Notes: a model not told the origin generated them from the sequence alone. 64,000 bases of DNA from JADYZU01 sp964540965 (GCA_964540965.1 CAZIOT010000001.1:248001-312000), one strand, 5' to 3'. Numbered from the stretch's first letter, positions 32,117 through 42,706 are shown. Numbers and translations: made by a program.

Positions 32117-33376
32117 TCAGGGCTGTTCCGCAAGAATGGCGGTGACTTCGGCATCGGCCGCCGCCATCGCATCCTCGGCGGTCATCTGGCCGGTCCAGAC
32201 CTGCTCGATATAGCTGCGCAGGATGCGGTCGACTTCGGCCGCCTGCCAGACGTTCGGCTGCGACTGGGCCGCGCCGCTTTCGATCGCCGCGACGAAGGGC
32301 GCGGTGAAGGCGTCCGAGGTGTCCATCGCGCCCAGATCGGCCAGGTTGCCCGACAGCGCGCCCAGATCGTTCAGCATCTGGCCGGTGCAGGACAAGGACG
32401 CCCCGTCCTGCGCAGAGTTCAGCCAGGTCAGCAGTTCCCACGACTCGGCCTGCACGTCCGAGGACGAGTCGACGGACCAGAAGAAGGAATACAGCATCGT
32501 GCCCGAGCCGCCGTCGGCCGGGATCGGCGCCACGCCGACCGTGTTGTCGAATTCGTCGCCGAAGGCGGCCTGAAGTTCGGCCTTGTTCCAGTTGGCCATG
32601 ACCGCCATGCCGACGGTGCCGCCGTTGAAATCGCCCACCACGTTGACGTTCGAGGTGATGCCATCGGCGAACAGCTGGCCCTGCCGCTGCACGATCTGGA
32701 TCGATTCGGGCGAGGTGAAGTTGGTCGACCGGCCGTCCTCGCTGAACGGGGCGACGCCTGCGGCATACATCTGGCTGTAGTAGACATGGGTCGCGTTGGA
32801 CACGGTCGGCCCATAGGCATAGCCGGCCACGTCGATCACGCCTTGATCGTTCTTGTGGGTGATCGCCGCCGCCATGTCGTGCAGTTCCTGCCAGGTGGCG
32901 GGCGGATGGTCGAAACCGGCGGCTTCGAGCAGCTTCTTGTTGTACAGGAGCTGATAGACCGACAGTTCGGTCGGGATGCCCCAAAGCGTGCCGCCGATGG
33001 TGGCAGCGCCCACAGAGCCCTCGCCATACGAGGCGCGGATCCAGTCCTGCACCTCGGCGGGGGGTTCGGCCAGCGCACCGGCAGAGGCCAGTTGGGGCGC
33101 CCAGATCGAATAGATGTTGTAGATGTCGGGCGAGGTGCCGCCGATGCGGCTGGTCAGGATCGTCTGCAGGAAGTCGCCATAGGCGGCCTGCTGGAATTCG
33201 ATGGTGGTGCCGGGGTGGGCCGCCTCATAGGCGTCGAAGCAGGCCAGAAGCGGCGCCATCTGCTCTTCGTTGTAGTGGGTGGCGATGGTGATGGTCTGCG
33301 CCGACACCGCGGTGCCCAGCGCGGCCGTGGCCGACATTGTGGCCGCAAGTGCCCAGAACTTCTGGCTTTTCGTCAT
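32117..33376 (-). CDS. extracellular sugar-binding protein (ABC importer, family 1)
   Basis: Periplasmic solute-binding protein, 419 aa. Signal peptide: KFWALAATMSATAALGTAVSA cut before QTITIATHY. The mature protein follows the family 1 pattern: IEFQQAAYGDFLQTIL, PDIYNIYSIWAPQLASAG, GTLWGIPTELSVYQLLYNKKL and a C-terminal YIEQVWTGQMTAEDAMAAADAEV. It is the first gene of the leftward operon with two permeases, the 100-aa protein and two NodB-fold proteins. The ligand is unknown; locus content suggests an oligosaccharide with uronate or amino-sugar units. Confidence 0.93.
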   Translation of the reverse strand: MTKSQKFWALAATMSATAALGTAVSAQTITIATHYNEEQMAPLLACFDAYEAAHPGTTIEFQQAAYGDFLQTILTSRIGGTSPDIYNIYSIWAPQLASAGALAEPPAEVQDWIRASYGEGSVGAATIGGTLWGIPTELSVYQLLYNKKLLEAAGFDHPPATWQELHDMAAAITHKNDQGVIDVAGYAYGPTVSNATHVYYSQMYAAGVAPFSEDGRSTNFTSPESIQIVQRQGQLFADGITSNVNVVGDFNGGTVGMAVMANWNKAELQAAFGDEFDNTVGVAPIPADGGSGTMLYSFFWSVDSSSDVQAESWELLTWLNSAQDGASLSCTGQMLNDLGALSGNLADLGAMDTSDAFTAPFVAAIESGAAQSQPNVWQAAEVDRILRSYIEQVWTGQMTAEDAMAAADAEVTAILAEQP

Positions 33377-33504
33377 TCCTCATCTCCCTCTGGTCGGGGC
33401 CGATTCCGGCCCGGAATCGCGTTTCCCATGGCTGAGCCTAGCACGATCACGTCAAATTCCAACAATTTCCTGCACGGTTTTGAGCACTTTTTCCGCCGCA
33501 GTGC

Positions 33505-33575
33505 AGCATGGGCGATCATTATCGCTCATAACGACGCAATTTCCTGTTTACTTTTGATCGTTCTGCGCTAGCCTG
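33505..33575 (+). promoter_or_regulatory. ABC ATPase operon promoter/operator region
   Basis: Contains GCGATCATTATC (33512-33523) and ACTTTTGATCGTTCTG (33550-33565) followed by TAGCCT, matching blocks upstream of the GH4 gene. TTTACT, 16 bases and TAGCCT form a candidate -35/-10 pair with the same spacing as there. The distance between the two blocks is 20 bp longer than at the GH4 promoter, about two helical turns. Confidence 0.5.
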
Positions 33576-33637
33576 TTCTGCATTGACCCGCAACGCAGGA
33601 CGCCGCCAGATCGCCGGGGCAACAGGGAGGATTGATC

Positions 33638-34702
33638 ATGGGCGCGGTCACGCTTCGAAACGTCAGCAAGTCCTTCGGCGCGGTCGATGTGATCCGCGAC
33701 GTGAACATCGAGATCGTCGATGGCGAATTCGTCATCCTTGTCGGCCCCTCGGGCTGCGGCAAGTCCACGCTGCTGCGCATGATCGCCGGGCTTGAGGAGG
33801 TGACGAGCGGCAGCGTGCTGATCGACGCCGCCGAAATCACCCATGTGCCGCCGCGCGACCGCGACATCGCCATGGTGTTCCAGAACTATGCGCTTTACCC
33901 GCATTTCACCGTCGAAAAGAACATGGGATTCGCGCTGAAACTCGCCGGCGTGCCCAAGGACCAGATCAAGGCGCAGGTCGCGACGGTGGCCGAATCGCTG
34001 GGCCTGACGTCCTACCTGGACCGCTATCCAAAGGAGCTTTCGGGCGGACAGCGCCAGCGCGTGGCCACCGGCCGCGCCATCGTCCGCAACCCCAAGGTGT
34101 TCCTGTTCGACGAACCCCTGTCGAACCTTGACGCGAAGCTGCGGGTGCAGATGCGGTCGGAAATCCGCAACCTGCAGCAACGCCTGCAGGTGACCTCGAT
34201 CTATGTCACCCACGACCAGATCGAGGCGATGACCATGGCCGACAAGATCGTCGTGCTGCGCGATGGCGTGGTCGAACAGCACGGCACGCCTCTCGACCTG
34301 TATGACCGGCCGGCGAACACCTTTGTCGCCACCTTCATCGGAAGCCCGGCGATGAACCTGCTGGACGGGCCGGTGAACGGCGGCGCGGTGCAGGTCTTTG
34401 CCGATTACGCGCTGCCGGTCCCCGCCGGCGTCAGCGCCGACAGCCGGATGACCGTGGGCCTGCGCCCCGATCACCTTTCGGTCCATGCGGCCGAGGTGCC
34501 GGGCGCCTTTCCGGCGCAGGTGACCTCGTTCGAGGCGACGGGCGCCGAAACCATGCTGTTCGTGACGAAAGAGGGGCGGCCGCTGACCATCGTCACCAAG
34601 GACCGGCTGGCGCTGAACCCCGGCGCGACGGTCTGGCTGCGGCCGGACTCTGCCCAGGCGCATTTCTTTGCCGCCGACGGCAAGCGGGCTGCGGGGAACT
34701 GA
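33638..34702 (+). CDS. sugar ABC transporter ATP-binding protein (UgpC/MsmK type)
   Basis: CUT1-family ATPase with a C-terminal TOBE domain, 354 aa. Walker A GPSGCGKST (about 37-45), Q-loop MVFQNYALYPH, signature LSGGQRQRVATGRAIV, Walker B VFLFDEPLSNLD and H-loop IYVTHDQIEAM are all intact. The last 110 residues (GLRPDHLSV onward) form the regulatory TOBE region. The ATG at 33638 follows GGGAGG by seven bases. It should drive the importer encoded by the divergent operon 261 bp away, which lacks its own ATPase. Confidence 0.95.
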   Translation: MGAVTLRNVSKSFGAVDVIRDVNIEIVDGEFVILVGPSGCGKSTLLRMIAGLEEVTSGSVLIDAAEITHVPPRDRDIAMVFQNYALYPHFTVEKNMGFALKLAGVPKDQIKAQVATVAESLGLTSYLDRYPKELSGGQRQRVATGRAIVRNPKVFLFDEPLSNLDAKLRVQMRSEIRNLQQRLQVTSIYVTHDQIEAMTMADKIVVLRDGVVEQHGTPLDLYDRPANTFVATFIGSPAMNLLDGPVNGGAVQVFADYALPVPAGVSADSRMTVGLRPDHLSVHAAEVPGAFPAQVTSFEATGAETMLFVTKEGRPLTIVTKDRLALNPGATVWLRPDSAQAHFFAADGKRAAGN

Positions 34703-34703
34703 G

Positions 34704-35693
34704 ATGGCGCATATCCTGGTCGTGTCCGACAGCCTGCACACCCTGCCGCGCGCCGTCGCCGCGCTTGATGGTTCGGGCCACCGGGTCACCTATCTGCACG
34801 ACCTGATTCCCTTCCCGCAGATCGCGGCGGGGGGGCTGGCCGATCTTGCCTCGGTCGATGCCGTGGTCATGGGCCGGGTCATGGGCTGCGATGCGGCGGC
34901 GCTGGGCCTTGTGCCCAAGGCGCGTGTCGTCGCCCACCACACCTCGGGCACCGACAATATCGACCTTGCCGCCGCCACCGCCCGCGGAATCGCCGTGACC
35001 AACGTCAAGGGCGTGAATGCCGAACAATGCGCCGAGTTCTCCATCGGCCTGATGCTTGCCATCACCCGGCAGATCCGGCGCGGCGACATTTCCATCCGCG
35101 CCGGGCGCTGGGCCGCGGATACGCAGGGGTCGATGGACGTGTTTGGCGCCACCTTCGGCATGGTCGGGCTGGGCCAGATCGGCCGCGCCGCTGCCCGGCG
35201 GGCCAAGGCGTTCGGCATGACCATCCTGTGCCACACCCGGACGCCCGATCCGGTGATCGGCGCCGAACTGGACATCGAATATTGCCCGCTGGACGATGTG
35301 ATGTCCCGCGCCGATGTCGTCAGCGTCTATGCCAGCCTGAACGACCAGACCCGCGGCATGATCGGCGCCCGCGAGATCGCCCGGATGCAGCCGCATGCCT
35401 ATGTCGTCAACATCGCCCGTGGCGAGCTGATCGACGAAGCCGCGCTGACCCGCGCGCTTCAGGACAACCTCATCGCCGGTGCCGCGCTCGACGTGTTCGA
35501 ACACGAACCGCTGACCGACAGCCCGTTGTTTGCGCTGGATAATGTCATACTGACGCCCCATCAGGCCGGCCTCACCCACAACGCCAAGTCCGCCGCCGCC
35601 GAAGGCGCGGTCCGCAATGCGCTGTCGGTTCTTGCCGGCCAGACCCCGCCCAACCTTGTCAATACCTGGAAGCCCTACGGAGCCCTGCCATGA
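34704..35693 (+). CDS. D-isomer-specific 2-hydroxyacid dehydrogenase
   Basis: NAD-dependent dehydrogenase, 329 aa. Rossmann fold GMVGLGQIGRAAARRAKAF (about 150), active-site Arg in NIARGELIDEAAL, Glu in DVFEHEP and His in LTPHQAGLT. N-terminal catalytic domain includes HHTSGTDNIDLAAA. It starts 1 bp after the ATPase stop and overlaps the SIS gene by 4 nt. Relatives reduce or oxidise phosphoglycerate, glyoxylate or sugar-acid derivatives; in a uronate-type pathway it might reduce a 2-keto or tartronate-like acid. Specificity is not visible. Confidence 0.92.
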   Translation: MAHILVVSDSLHTLPRAVAALDGSGHRVTYLHDLIPFPQIAAGGLADLASVDAVVMGRVMGCDAAALGLVPKARVVAHHTSGTDNIDLAAATARGIAVTNVKGVNAEQCAEFSIGLMLAITRQIRRGDISIRAGRWAADTQGSMDVFGATFGMVGLGQIGRAAARRAKAFGMTILCHTRTPDPVIGAELDIEYCPLDDVMSRADVVSVYASLNDQTRGMIGAREIARMQPHAYVVNIARGELIDEAALTRALQDNLIAGAALDVFEHEPLTDSPLFALDNVILTPHQAGLTHNAKSAAAEGAVRNALSVLAGQTPPNLVNTWKPYGALP

Positions 35694-36709
35694 CCGGAGA
35701 TGTCACCCGGCGCGAACTTCTCAGCCAGCCCGAGGCATGGGAGCGGCTGATCGCCCGTCTCGAATCCGGCGCGCTGGCGCTGCCGCAAGGCGTGGCCGGT
35801 GCCGACGAATACCTGCTGCTCGGCTCTGGCACCTCTTATTATCTGGCGATGGCGGTGGCCGACTGGATGCGCCGCCGCGGCATGTCCGTGCGCGCGGTGC
35901 CGTCGTGCGAGGTGCTGCTTGACCCATGGGAAACCCGCGCCTCGGACCGGCGGCGGGTGGCGATCGGGTTCAGCCGTTCCGGCTATTCCAGCGAGCTGAT
36001 CCTTGCCAACCGGCGGCTGTCAGAGGCGGGGTTCACCACGTTCGGCATCTCCTGCACAGCCGAAAGCGACCTGCTGAAAGAGGCCGACCTTGGCCTGCTG
36101 GTCAGCGAGGGGCACGAGGACGGGCTGGTCATGCTGCGGTCCTTCACCGCGATGCTGATCGCCTCGCAATGGTTGTTCGGCAACGCCGAGGATCGTGCCC
36201 GCCTGCGCGCCCTGCCGCAGGCCGGCCGGGCGCTGATCGCGCAGGAAGCGGCGCTGAAACGCCTGGCCAATGCCCGGCCCTTTGACCGTTTCGTGTTCCT
36301 CGGTTCGGGCCCTGCCTTTCCGCTGACCCACGAATCGGCGCTGAAGATCCAGGAAATGTCGGTCGCGACATCCGAAGCCTACCACTCGCTCGACTACCGC
36401 CACGGGCCAAAGGCCTGCGCCGACAACAATACCGCGGTGTTCTTGTTCTCGCTGACGGACCGCGACCACGGCCTCGCGCTGGCCCGCGACATCAAGGCGC
36501 TGGGCGCGACGCTGATCGTCACCGGGCTGGATGCCGCCGCCTATGACGGCATTGCCGACCTGACCTGCGTGCCCCCCGGCCTGACGGACGAGGCCGCGGC
36601 CAGCGCCGCCCTGATGATCCCCGAACAGATCTTCGCGCTGGCCACCGCGCTGCGCCGGGACAAGAACCCCGACGCGCCGGCCAACCTGTCCAAGGTGGTG
36701 ATGTTCTGA
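35690..36709 (+). CDS. SIS-domain sugar isomerase/deaminase-like protein (AgaS-related)
   Basis: 339-aa protein with two SIS domains, like AgaS and the isomerase half of GlmS. SIS1: LLLGSGTSYYLAM (about 43-55) and GFSRSGYSSELI (about 93-104). SIS2: FLGSGPAFPLTHESALKIQEMS (split, about 201) and YHSLDYRHGPKA, the phosphosugar-site histidine loop. Such proteins isomerise or deaminate hexosamine phosphates. That fits an amino sugar in the imported glycan. It is the last gene of the ATPase operon; tRNA-Arg lies 8 bp downstream on the other strand. Confidence 0.88.
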   Translation: MTGDVTRRELLSQPEAWERLIARLESGALALPQGVAGADEYLLLGSGTSYYLAMAVADWMRRRGMSVRAVPSCEVLLDPWETRASDRRRVAIGFSRSGYSSELILANRRLSEAGFTTFGISCTAESDLLKEADLGLLVSEGHEDGLVMLRSFTAMLIASQWLFGNAEDRARLRALPQAGRALIAQEAALKRLANARPFDRFVFLGSGPAFPLTHESALKIQEMSVATSEAYHSLDYRHGPKACADNNTAVFLFSLTDRDHGLALARDIKALGATLIVTGLDAAAYDGIADLTCVPPGLTDEAAASAALMIPEQIFALATALRRDKNPDAPANLSKVVMF

Positions 36710-36717
36710 CGGGTGGC

Positions 36718-36793
36718 TGGTGACCCCGGATGGATTCGAACCATCGACCTGCCGCTTAGGAGGCGGCCGCTCTATCCCCTGAGCTACGGAGCC
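36718..36793 (-). tRNA. tRNA-Arg (anticodon CCT)
   Basis: The minus strand folds as a full cloverleaf: acceptor GGCTCCG with CGGGGTC, D-arm around AGCTCAGGGGATAGAGC, anticodon stem GCCGC/GCGGC with loop CTCCTAA (anticodon CCT at 36758-36760), and T-arm GATGGTTCGAATCCATC. CCA is encoded (36718-36720). It decodes AGG. The tRNA end is intact and no integrase is near, so it is not a used integration site here. Confidence 0.97.
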
Positions 36794-36940
36794 ACTCAGG
36801 CGGTCATGCCCGCCTTTGCCGCCAAGGTCAACGACCGCAATCCCGCCGCAATCCGGCCGCGACAAATCCAAGGTGGCGCCCTGCCGGCGACGTAACCGGC
36901 AGACAGACTGTTTCCGATCCGCAAGGAAAGGAATCAGGCC

Positions 36941-38098
36941 ATGTCCCGCCTTCGCAAGATCGCCATCGCCGGGGGAACCTTCTCGGTGGCGCTTGGCATC
37001 GGGTTCGTGATGCAGAACGGCGACGTGCTGGCGGCACGGTTCGGCGACAGCCGGCCGGCCTCGACACCGCCGGCGGCGCCGGTCGTGGCCGGCGGCGCAA
37101 TGCCAGCGGCCCCGGTCGAGGCGGCCGTCGAGGTCGCCGAACTGCCCGATCTGGCAGCGCCGATGGAACCCCTGGCGCCGGTCACAGCCGAAGCCGTTGT
37201 GCTGCCGACCGAGACCGAGGTGCCGGGCATGGCAGCCGCGCCGGACCTGGCCGCGGCACCCGGGACCTCTGCAGCGGCCAAGGACGAAATCCTGCTCGCC
37301 CTTGCTCCGGCAACTCCCGAACCGCTGCCGCTTCCCGCGCCGATACCCGCCGCGCTGGAAACCCAGCCGGTGCCCGAGCCCGCCCCGGGGCCGGAAACCG
37401 CGGCGGTGCAGATGCCCGATTGCACGGTCACGCTGACCGCAACCCCTGTCGCCGCCGCGATGGTCGACCTTGACCTGTCGGCGCCGTGCCAGCCGCTGGC
37501 ACAGGTGACCTTCCACCATCAAGGCATGATGTTCAGCGCCCTGACCGATGCCGAAGGCGCGGTGGAGGTGACGGTGCCGGCGCTGGCCACAGGTGCGGTG
37601 TTCATCGTCGACGCGGGCGAGGGCGAAGGCGCCGTCGCCATCACCGATGTGCCGGATCTGGCCGGGTTCGACCGTGCCGTGCTGCAATGGCAGGGCGCCG
37701 AGGGGCTGCAGCTGCATGCCCGCGAATTCGGCGCCGACTATGGCAGCGCCGGCGATGTCTGGGCCGGGATGCCGCGCGATGCGCAGGCGCTGATGTCGGG
37801 GCAGGGCGGCTTTCTGGTCGAACTGGGCGATGAGGCCGCCGACAACCCGTTGCGGGCCGAGGTCTATACCTATCCGCGCGACTCCGGCGCGCAGAGCGGC
37901 GATGTGCTGCTGACCGTCGAGGCGGAAGTGACCGAGGCGAATTGCGGGCAGGAGATCGCCGCGCAGACGCTTCAGCTTGGCGCCGGGCAGGATCCGGTGG
38001 CGCAGGACCTGACCATGACGATGCCGGATTGCAGCGCGGTGGGGCAATTCCTGGTGCTGTCGGGCATGCTGGCCGACCTGCACGTCGCCGCAAACTGA
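36941..38098 (+). CDS. Pro/Ala-rich membrane-anchored protein, function unknown
   Basis: 385-aa protein. Residues about 7-24 are a hydrophobic anchor or signal (IAIAGGTFSVALGIGFVM). Residues about 38-155 are a low-complexity Ala/Pro/Glu linker of the kind that spans periplasm or peptidoglycan. The rest (from about 156, MPDCTVTLTATPVAAAM) is a folded domain of beta-rich character with cysteine pairs (PDCTV/APCQP and ANCGQ/PDCSA) likely to be disulphides. AAGGAAAGGAAT precedes the ATG. I recall proteins of this shape in roseobacters carrying the uninformative name translocase; no function is supported. It stands alone. Confidence 0.7.
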   Translation: MSRLRKIAIAGGTFSVALGIGFVMQNGDVLAARFGDSRPASTPPAAPVVAGGAMPAAPVEAAVEVAELPDLAAPMEPLAPVTAEAVVLPTETEVPGMAAAPDLAAAPGTSAAAKDEILLALAPATPEPLPLPAPIPAALETQPVPEPAPGPETAAVQMPDCTVTLTATPVAAAMVDLDLSAPCQPLAQVTFHHQGMMFSALTDAEGAVEVTVPALATGAVFIVDAGEGEGAVAITDVPDLAGFDRAVLQWQGAEGLQLHAREFGADYGSAGDVWAGMPRDAQALMSGQGGFLVELGDEAADNPLRAEVYTYPRDSGAQSGDVLLTVEAEVTEANCGQEIAAQTLQLGAGQDPVAQDLTMTMPDCSAVGQFLVLSGMLADLHVAAN

Positions 38099-38402
38099 GA
38101 GGGTGCTAGCTGCCGGGTGCGCGAGGCGGGATTGTCTTGCCCGGCCTTGCCGACGGTCAGCGGCGCCACACCCGGACGACCGGCCCCTCGCAGGGTTCGA
38201 TGCCGCGGCAACACACCGGGGCTGCTGCCCGCGGCCCGGTCAGCCGGTCGGGACGGCGATCCCTCTGTCCGATCCACGGCCCTGTTCCTACCGTGAAAAC
38301 CGGCTTTGCCGATCCGTGCGGGGCATGGATCCGGATTGCTCATTGAGGCCGGTGCAAAGGGCCGCCCCCTGATCGACATTCCCTCACCGCCGCCCGTTCC
38401 CC
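38099..38402. other. 304-bp intergenic region, no feature seen
   Basis: Lies between convergent genes (Pro/Ala-rich protein and radC). Short open frames exist but have no start signals or recognisable content, and I see no long inverted or direct repeat. Confidence 0.5.
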
Positions 38403-39173
38403 TCACAACAACCCGCTGGCGCGAAAACTCAGCTCCCGCGATTTGCCGATCACCAGATGGTCGTGCAGCGTGATGCCCAGCGCCTGCGCGGCCTTTTCGA
38501 CCTGCGCCGTCATGTCGATGTCGGATTGCGAAGGCGTCGGGTCGCCCGAGGGATGGTTGTGGACCAGAATCAAGGCGCTGGCGTTCAGTTCCAGCGCGCG
38601 TTTCACCACCTCGCGCGGATAGACCGGGACATGGTCGACGGTGCCTTTCGCCTGCTCTTCGTCCGCGATCAGCACGTTCTTGCGGTCAAGGAACAGGACG
38701 CGAAATTGTTCGGTCTCGCGATGGGCCATGACCGTGTGGCAATAATCCACCACGGCATCCCAGCTTGAAATCACCTGCCGCTGCATCACCCGCGAGCGCG
38801 CCATGCGATGCGCCGCCGCCTCGACCAGTTTCAACTCGCACAAGACCGCGGGGCCGACACCCGCCACCTCCTCCAGACGCACCGCCGGGGCGGAAACCAC
38901 GCGGTTGAAATCGCCGAAAATGTCGATCAGCCGCCGGGCCAGCGGTTTCACGTCCTGCCGCGGGATCGCGCGGAACAGCACGAGTTCCAGCAGTTCGTAA
39001 TCCGGCAGCGCCGCCGCGCCACCCTGCATGAAGCGGTCGCGCAGCCGCGCGCGATGGTCGGCGATATACGACGGCAGCCGCCCGCCAGCAGGCGGGGCGG
39101 CCACCACCACCTCGTCGGGCAGGGCGCCGTCAAAGGTCAGCATCGATTCGGCGAAGGAGAGTTGCTGGGCCAT
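38403..39173 (-). CDS. radC: RadC/MPN-domain JAMM protein
   Basis: 256 aa. Two parts: a helix-hairpin-helix region (DYELLELVLFRAIPRQDVK, EEVAGVGPAVLCELK) and a C-terminal JAMM metalloprotease-like domain with VHNHPSGDPTPSQSD (His-x-His...Asp zinc ligands, about residues 203-217) and the upstream glutamate in the TEQFRVLFLDRKN region. Despite its name a DNA-repair role is not established for the family. The start at 39173 is the first ATG. It is followed leftward by a gene-free stretch and preceded by the dnaJ gene on the same strand. Confidence 0.94.
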   Translation of the reverse strand: MAQQLSFAESMLTFDGALPDEVVVAAPPAGGRLPSYIADHRARLRDRFMQGGAAALPDYELLELVLFRAIPRQDVKPLARRLIDIFGDFNRVVSAPAVRLEEVAGVGPAVLCELKLVEAAAHRMARSRVMQRQVISSWDAVVDYCHTVMAHRETEQFRVLFLDRKNVLIADEEQAKGTVDHVPVYPREVVKRALELNASALILVHNHPSGDPTPSQSDIDMTAQVEKAAQALGITLHDHLVIGKSRELSFRASGLL

Positions 39174-39335
39174 GCGCCCGAGACTGGCAGTGCGGGGTTA
39201 AGAAAGCGTTGACGGCGTCCGTGACCATCAACGCTCATTCTTCGCCCACAAATATCCCGGGCGGTCGCCATTCTCGCGCCATTGGTCCGACAAGCAATTG
39301 CGACGGGGCTGGCCCCCGGCGCCTTCCGCCAGCGG

Positions 39336-40493
39336 TCAGCCCTTCATCGAATCCCAGAACCCTTTGACCGTCTTGAAGAATCCGGCGCTTTGCGGATTGT
39401 TCGCCTCGGACAGCTTGTCGAATTCGCGCAGCAGTTCCTTTTGCCGCGCCGACAGGTTCACCGGGGTTTCGACCGCCAGTTCGATCACCATGTCGCCGGT
39501 ATCGCGCGAACGCAGTTGCGGCATGCCCTTGCCGCGCAGCCGCATCTGGCGGCCGGTCTGGCTGCCGTCGGGAATGCGGACGCGGGCCTTGCCGCCGTCG
39601 ATCGTCGGCACCTCGATGTCGCCGCCAAGGGCTGCGGTAGCCATCGACACCGGCACATGGCAGAACAGGTTGGCGCCGTCGCGCTGGAACAGGGCGTGGT
39701 CCTTGACCTCGATGAAGATGTAAAGATCGCCCGCCGGGCCGCCACGCATGCCGGCCTCGCCCTCGCCGGCCAGCCGGATCCGCGTGCCGGTCTCGACCCC
39801 CGCCGGGATATTGACCGACAGCGCCTTTTCCTTTTCGACGCGGCCGGCGCCGTGGCAGTTCTTGCAGGGGTTCTTGATCGTCTGGCCCAGCCCGTTGCAG
39901 GTCGGGCAGGTGCGTTCGACGGTGAAAAAGCCCTGCTGCGCCCGCACCTTGCCCATGCCGCCACAGGTCGGGCAGGTCAGGGGTTCGCTGCCGCCCTCGG
40001 CGCCGGTGCCGCTGCAGACAGTGCAGGTGACCGAGGTCGGGACGTTGATGGTCTTCTGCAGGCCGGCAAAGGCCTCTTCCAGCGAAATCCGCAGGTTGTA
40101 GCGCAGGTCGGCGCCGCGCGCCGCCCTGGTGCGACCCTGGCCGCCGGCCTGGCCGCCACGGCCCATGAAATCGCCGAACAGGTCGTCGAACACATCAGAG
40201 AATGCGCTGGCGAAATCGCCCTGGCCGCGGAAACCGGCGCCGCCGGGCCGCGGCCCGCCGCCGCCGTTCTCGAACGCCTGATGGCCGAAACGGTCGTAGG
40301 CCGCCTTCTTCTGTTCGTCCTTCAGCACCTCATAGGCCTCGTTCGCTTCCTTGAAGCGGGCCTCGGCGTCGGGATTGTCCTGATTGCGGTCGGGGTGCAG
40401 TTCCTTCGCCTTCTGGCGATAGGCCTTCTTGATCTCTTCGGCGCTGGCGCCCCGCGACACGCCCAGCGTCTCGTAATAATCGCGCTTTGCCAT
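39336..40493 (-). CDS. dnaJ: molecular chaperone DnaJ
   Basis: Hsp40 co-chaperone of DnaK, 385 aa. J-domain with the HPD motif (KELHPDRNQD about 32-41), a Gly/Phe-rich linker (about 75-110), and four zinc-finger repeats CTVCSGTG, CPTCGGMG, CPTCNGLG and CKNCHGAG (about 150-215), then the C-terminal substrate-binding domain. The start ATG 40491-40493 gives MAKRDYYETLGVS, the normal N-terminus. It follows dnaK by 67 bp, with a perfect palindrome in the gap that may set dnaJ level. Confidence 0.98.
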   Translation of the reverse strand: MAKRDYYETLGVSRGASAEEIKKAYRQKAKELHPDRNQDNPDAEARFKEANEAYEVLKDEQKKAAYDRFGHQAFENGGGGPRPGGAGFRGQGDFASAFSDVFDDLFGDFMGRGGQAGGQGRTRAARGADLRYNLRISLEEAFAGLQKTINVPTSVTCTVCSGTGAEGGSEPLTCPTCGGMGKVRAQQGFFTVERTCPTCNGLGQTIKNPCKNCHGAGRVEKEKALSVNIPAGVETGTRIRLAGEGEAGMRGGPAGDLYIFIEVKDHALFQRDGANLFCHVPVSMATAALGGDIEVPTIDGGKARVRIPDGSQTGRQMRLRGKGMPQLRSRDTGDMVIELAVETPVNLSARQKELLREFDKLSEANNPQSAGFFKTVKGFWDSMKG

Positions 40494-40520
40494 TCCGGTA
40501 CGGATCCCCAAGATACGAAG

Positions 40521-40544
40521 GGGGCCGGTCCATGGACCGGCCCC
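40521..40544. terminator. perfect 24-bp palindrome between dnaK and dnaJ
   Basis: GGGGCCGGTCCATGGACCGGCCCC is identical to its reverse complement and can form a near loop-free hairpin in RNA. It is placed 16 bp past dnaK and 28 bp before dnaJ. CTTCGTATCTTG follows on the minus strand, too poor in T for a full terminator, so partial termination or RNA protection is more likely. Confidence 0.6.
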
Positions 40545-40560
40545 GCCAGGTCAGCCGGGC

Positions 40561-42474
<1,914 letters not shown>

Positions 42475-42574
42475 ATTTCAAAACCCTTTCTCTCAGGCGT
42501 CTGAAGCGGCAGGGGCCCACTTCGGCACCCCGGCCTTCCGGTGGAACCGGAGAGGCTCTCCGGCGTCATCGGGC

Positions 42575-42603
42575 TATATAGGGGGGGCCTTCCGGGCCTG
42601 CAA
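42575..42603 (-). promoter_or_regulatory. dnaK promoter
   Basis: On the minus strand TTGCAG (42603-42598), a 17-bp spacer and TATATA (42580-42575) are followed by a leader of roughly 95 nt to dnaK. CCCC directly before TATATA also fits the -10 type of alphaproteobacterial RpoH promoters, so both housekeeping and heat-shock sigma factors may read it. The leader has a CCGGAGAG/CTCTCCGG dyad at 42547-42563. Confidence 0.65.
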
Positions 42604-42706
42604 CGGGGCCGCGACGGCGATGTGTCACATTTTTGCATCGGATTTGCCCGGCGGTTGACCGCGGTGCGACCGGGCGGCAGTCTGGGCGTCCGACAGCGAG
42701 GTGCGG

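Noticed and set aside
36718..36793. tRNA-Arg as an integration site for a mobile island
   Set aside because: No integrase, no repeated tRNA 3' end, and flanking genes show no change in base composition that I can see.
38103..38372. Possible small Cys/Arg-rich protein gene after the Pro/Ala-rich protein
   Set aside because: No Shine-Dalgarno sequence, no recognisable fold or signal peptide, and three overlapping frames look equally likely.
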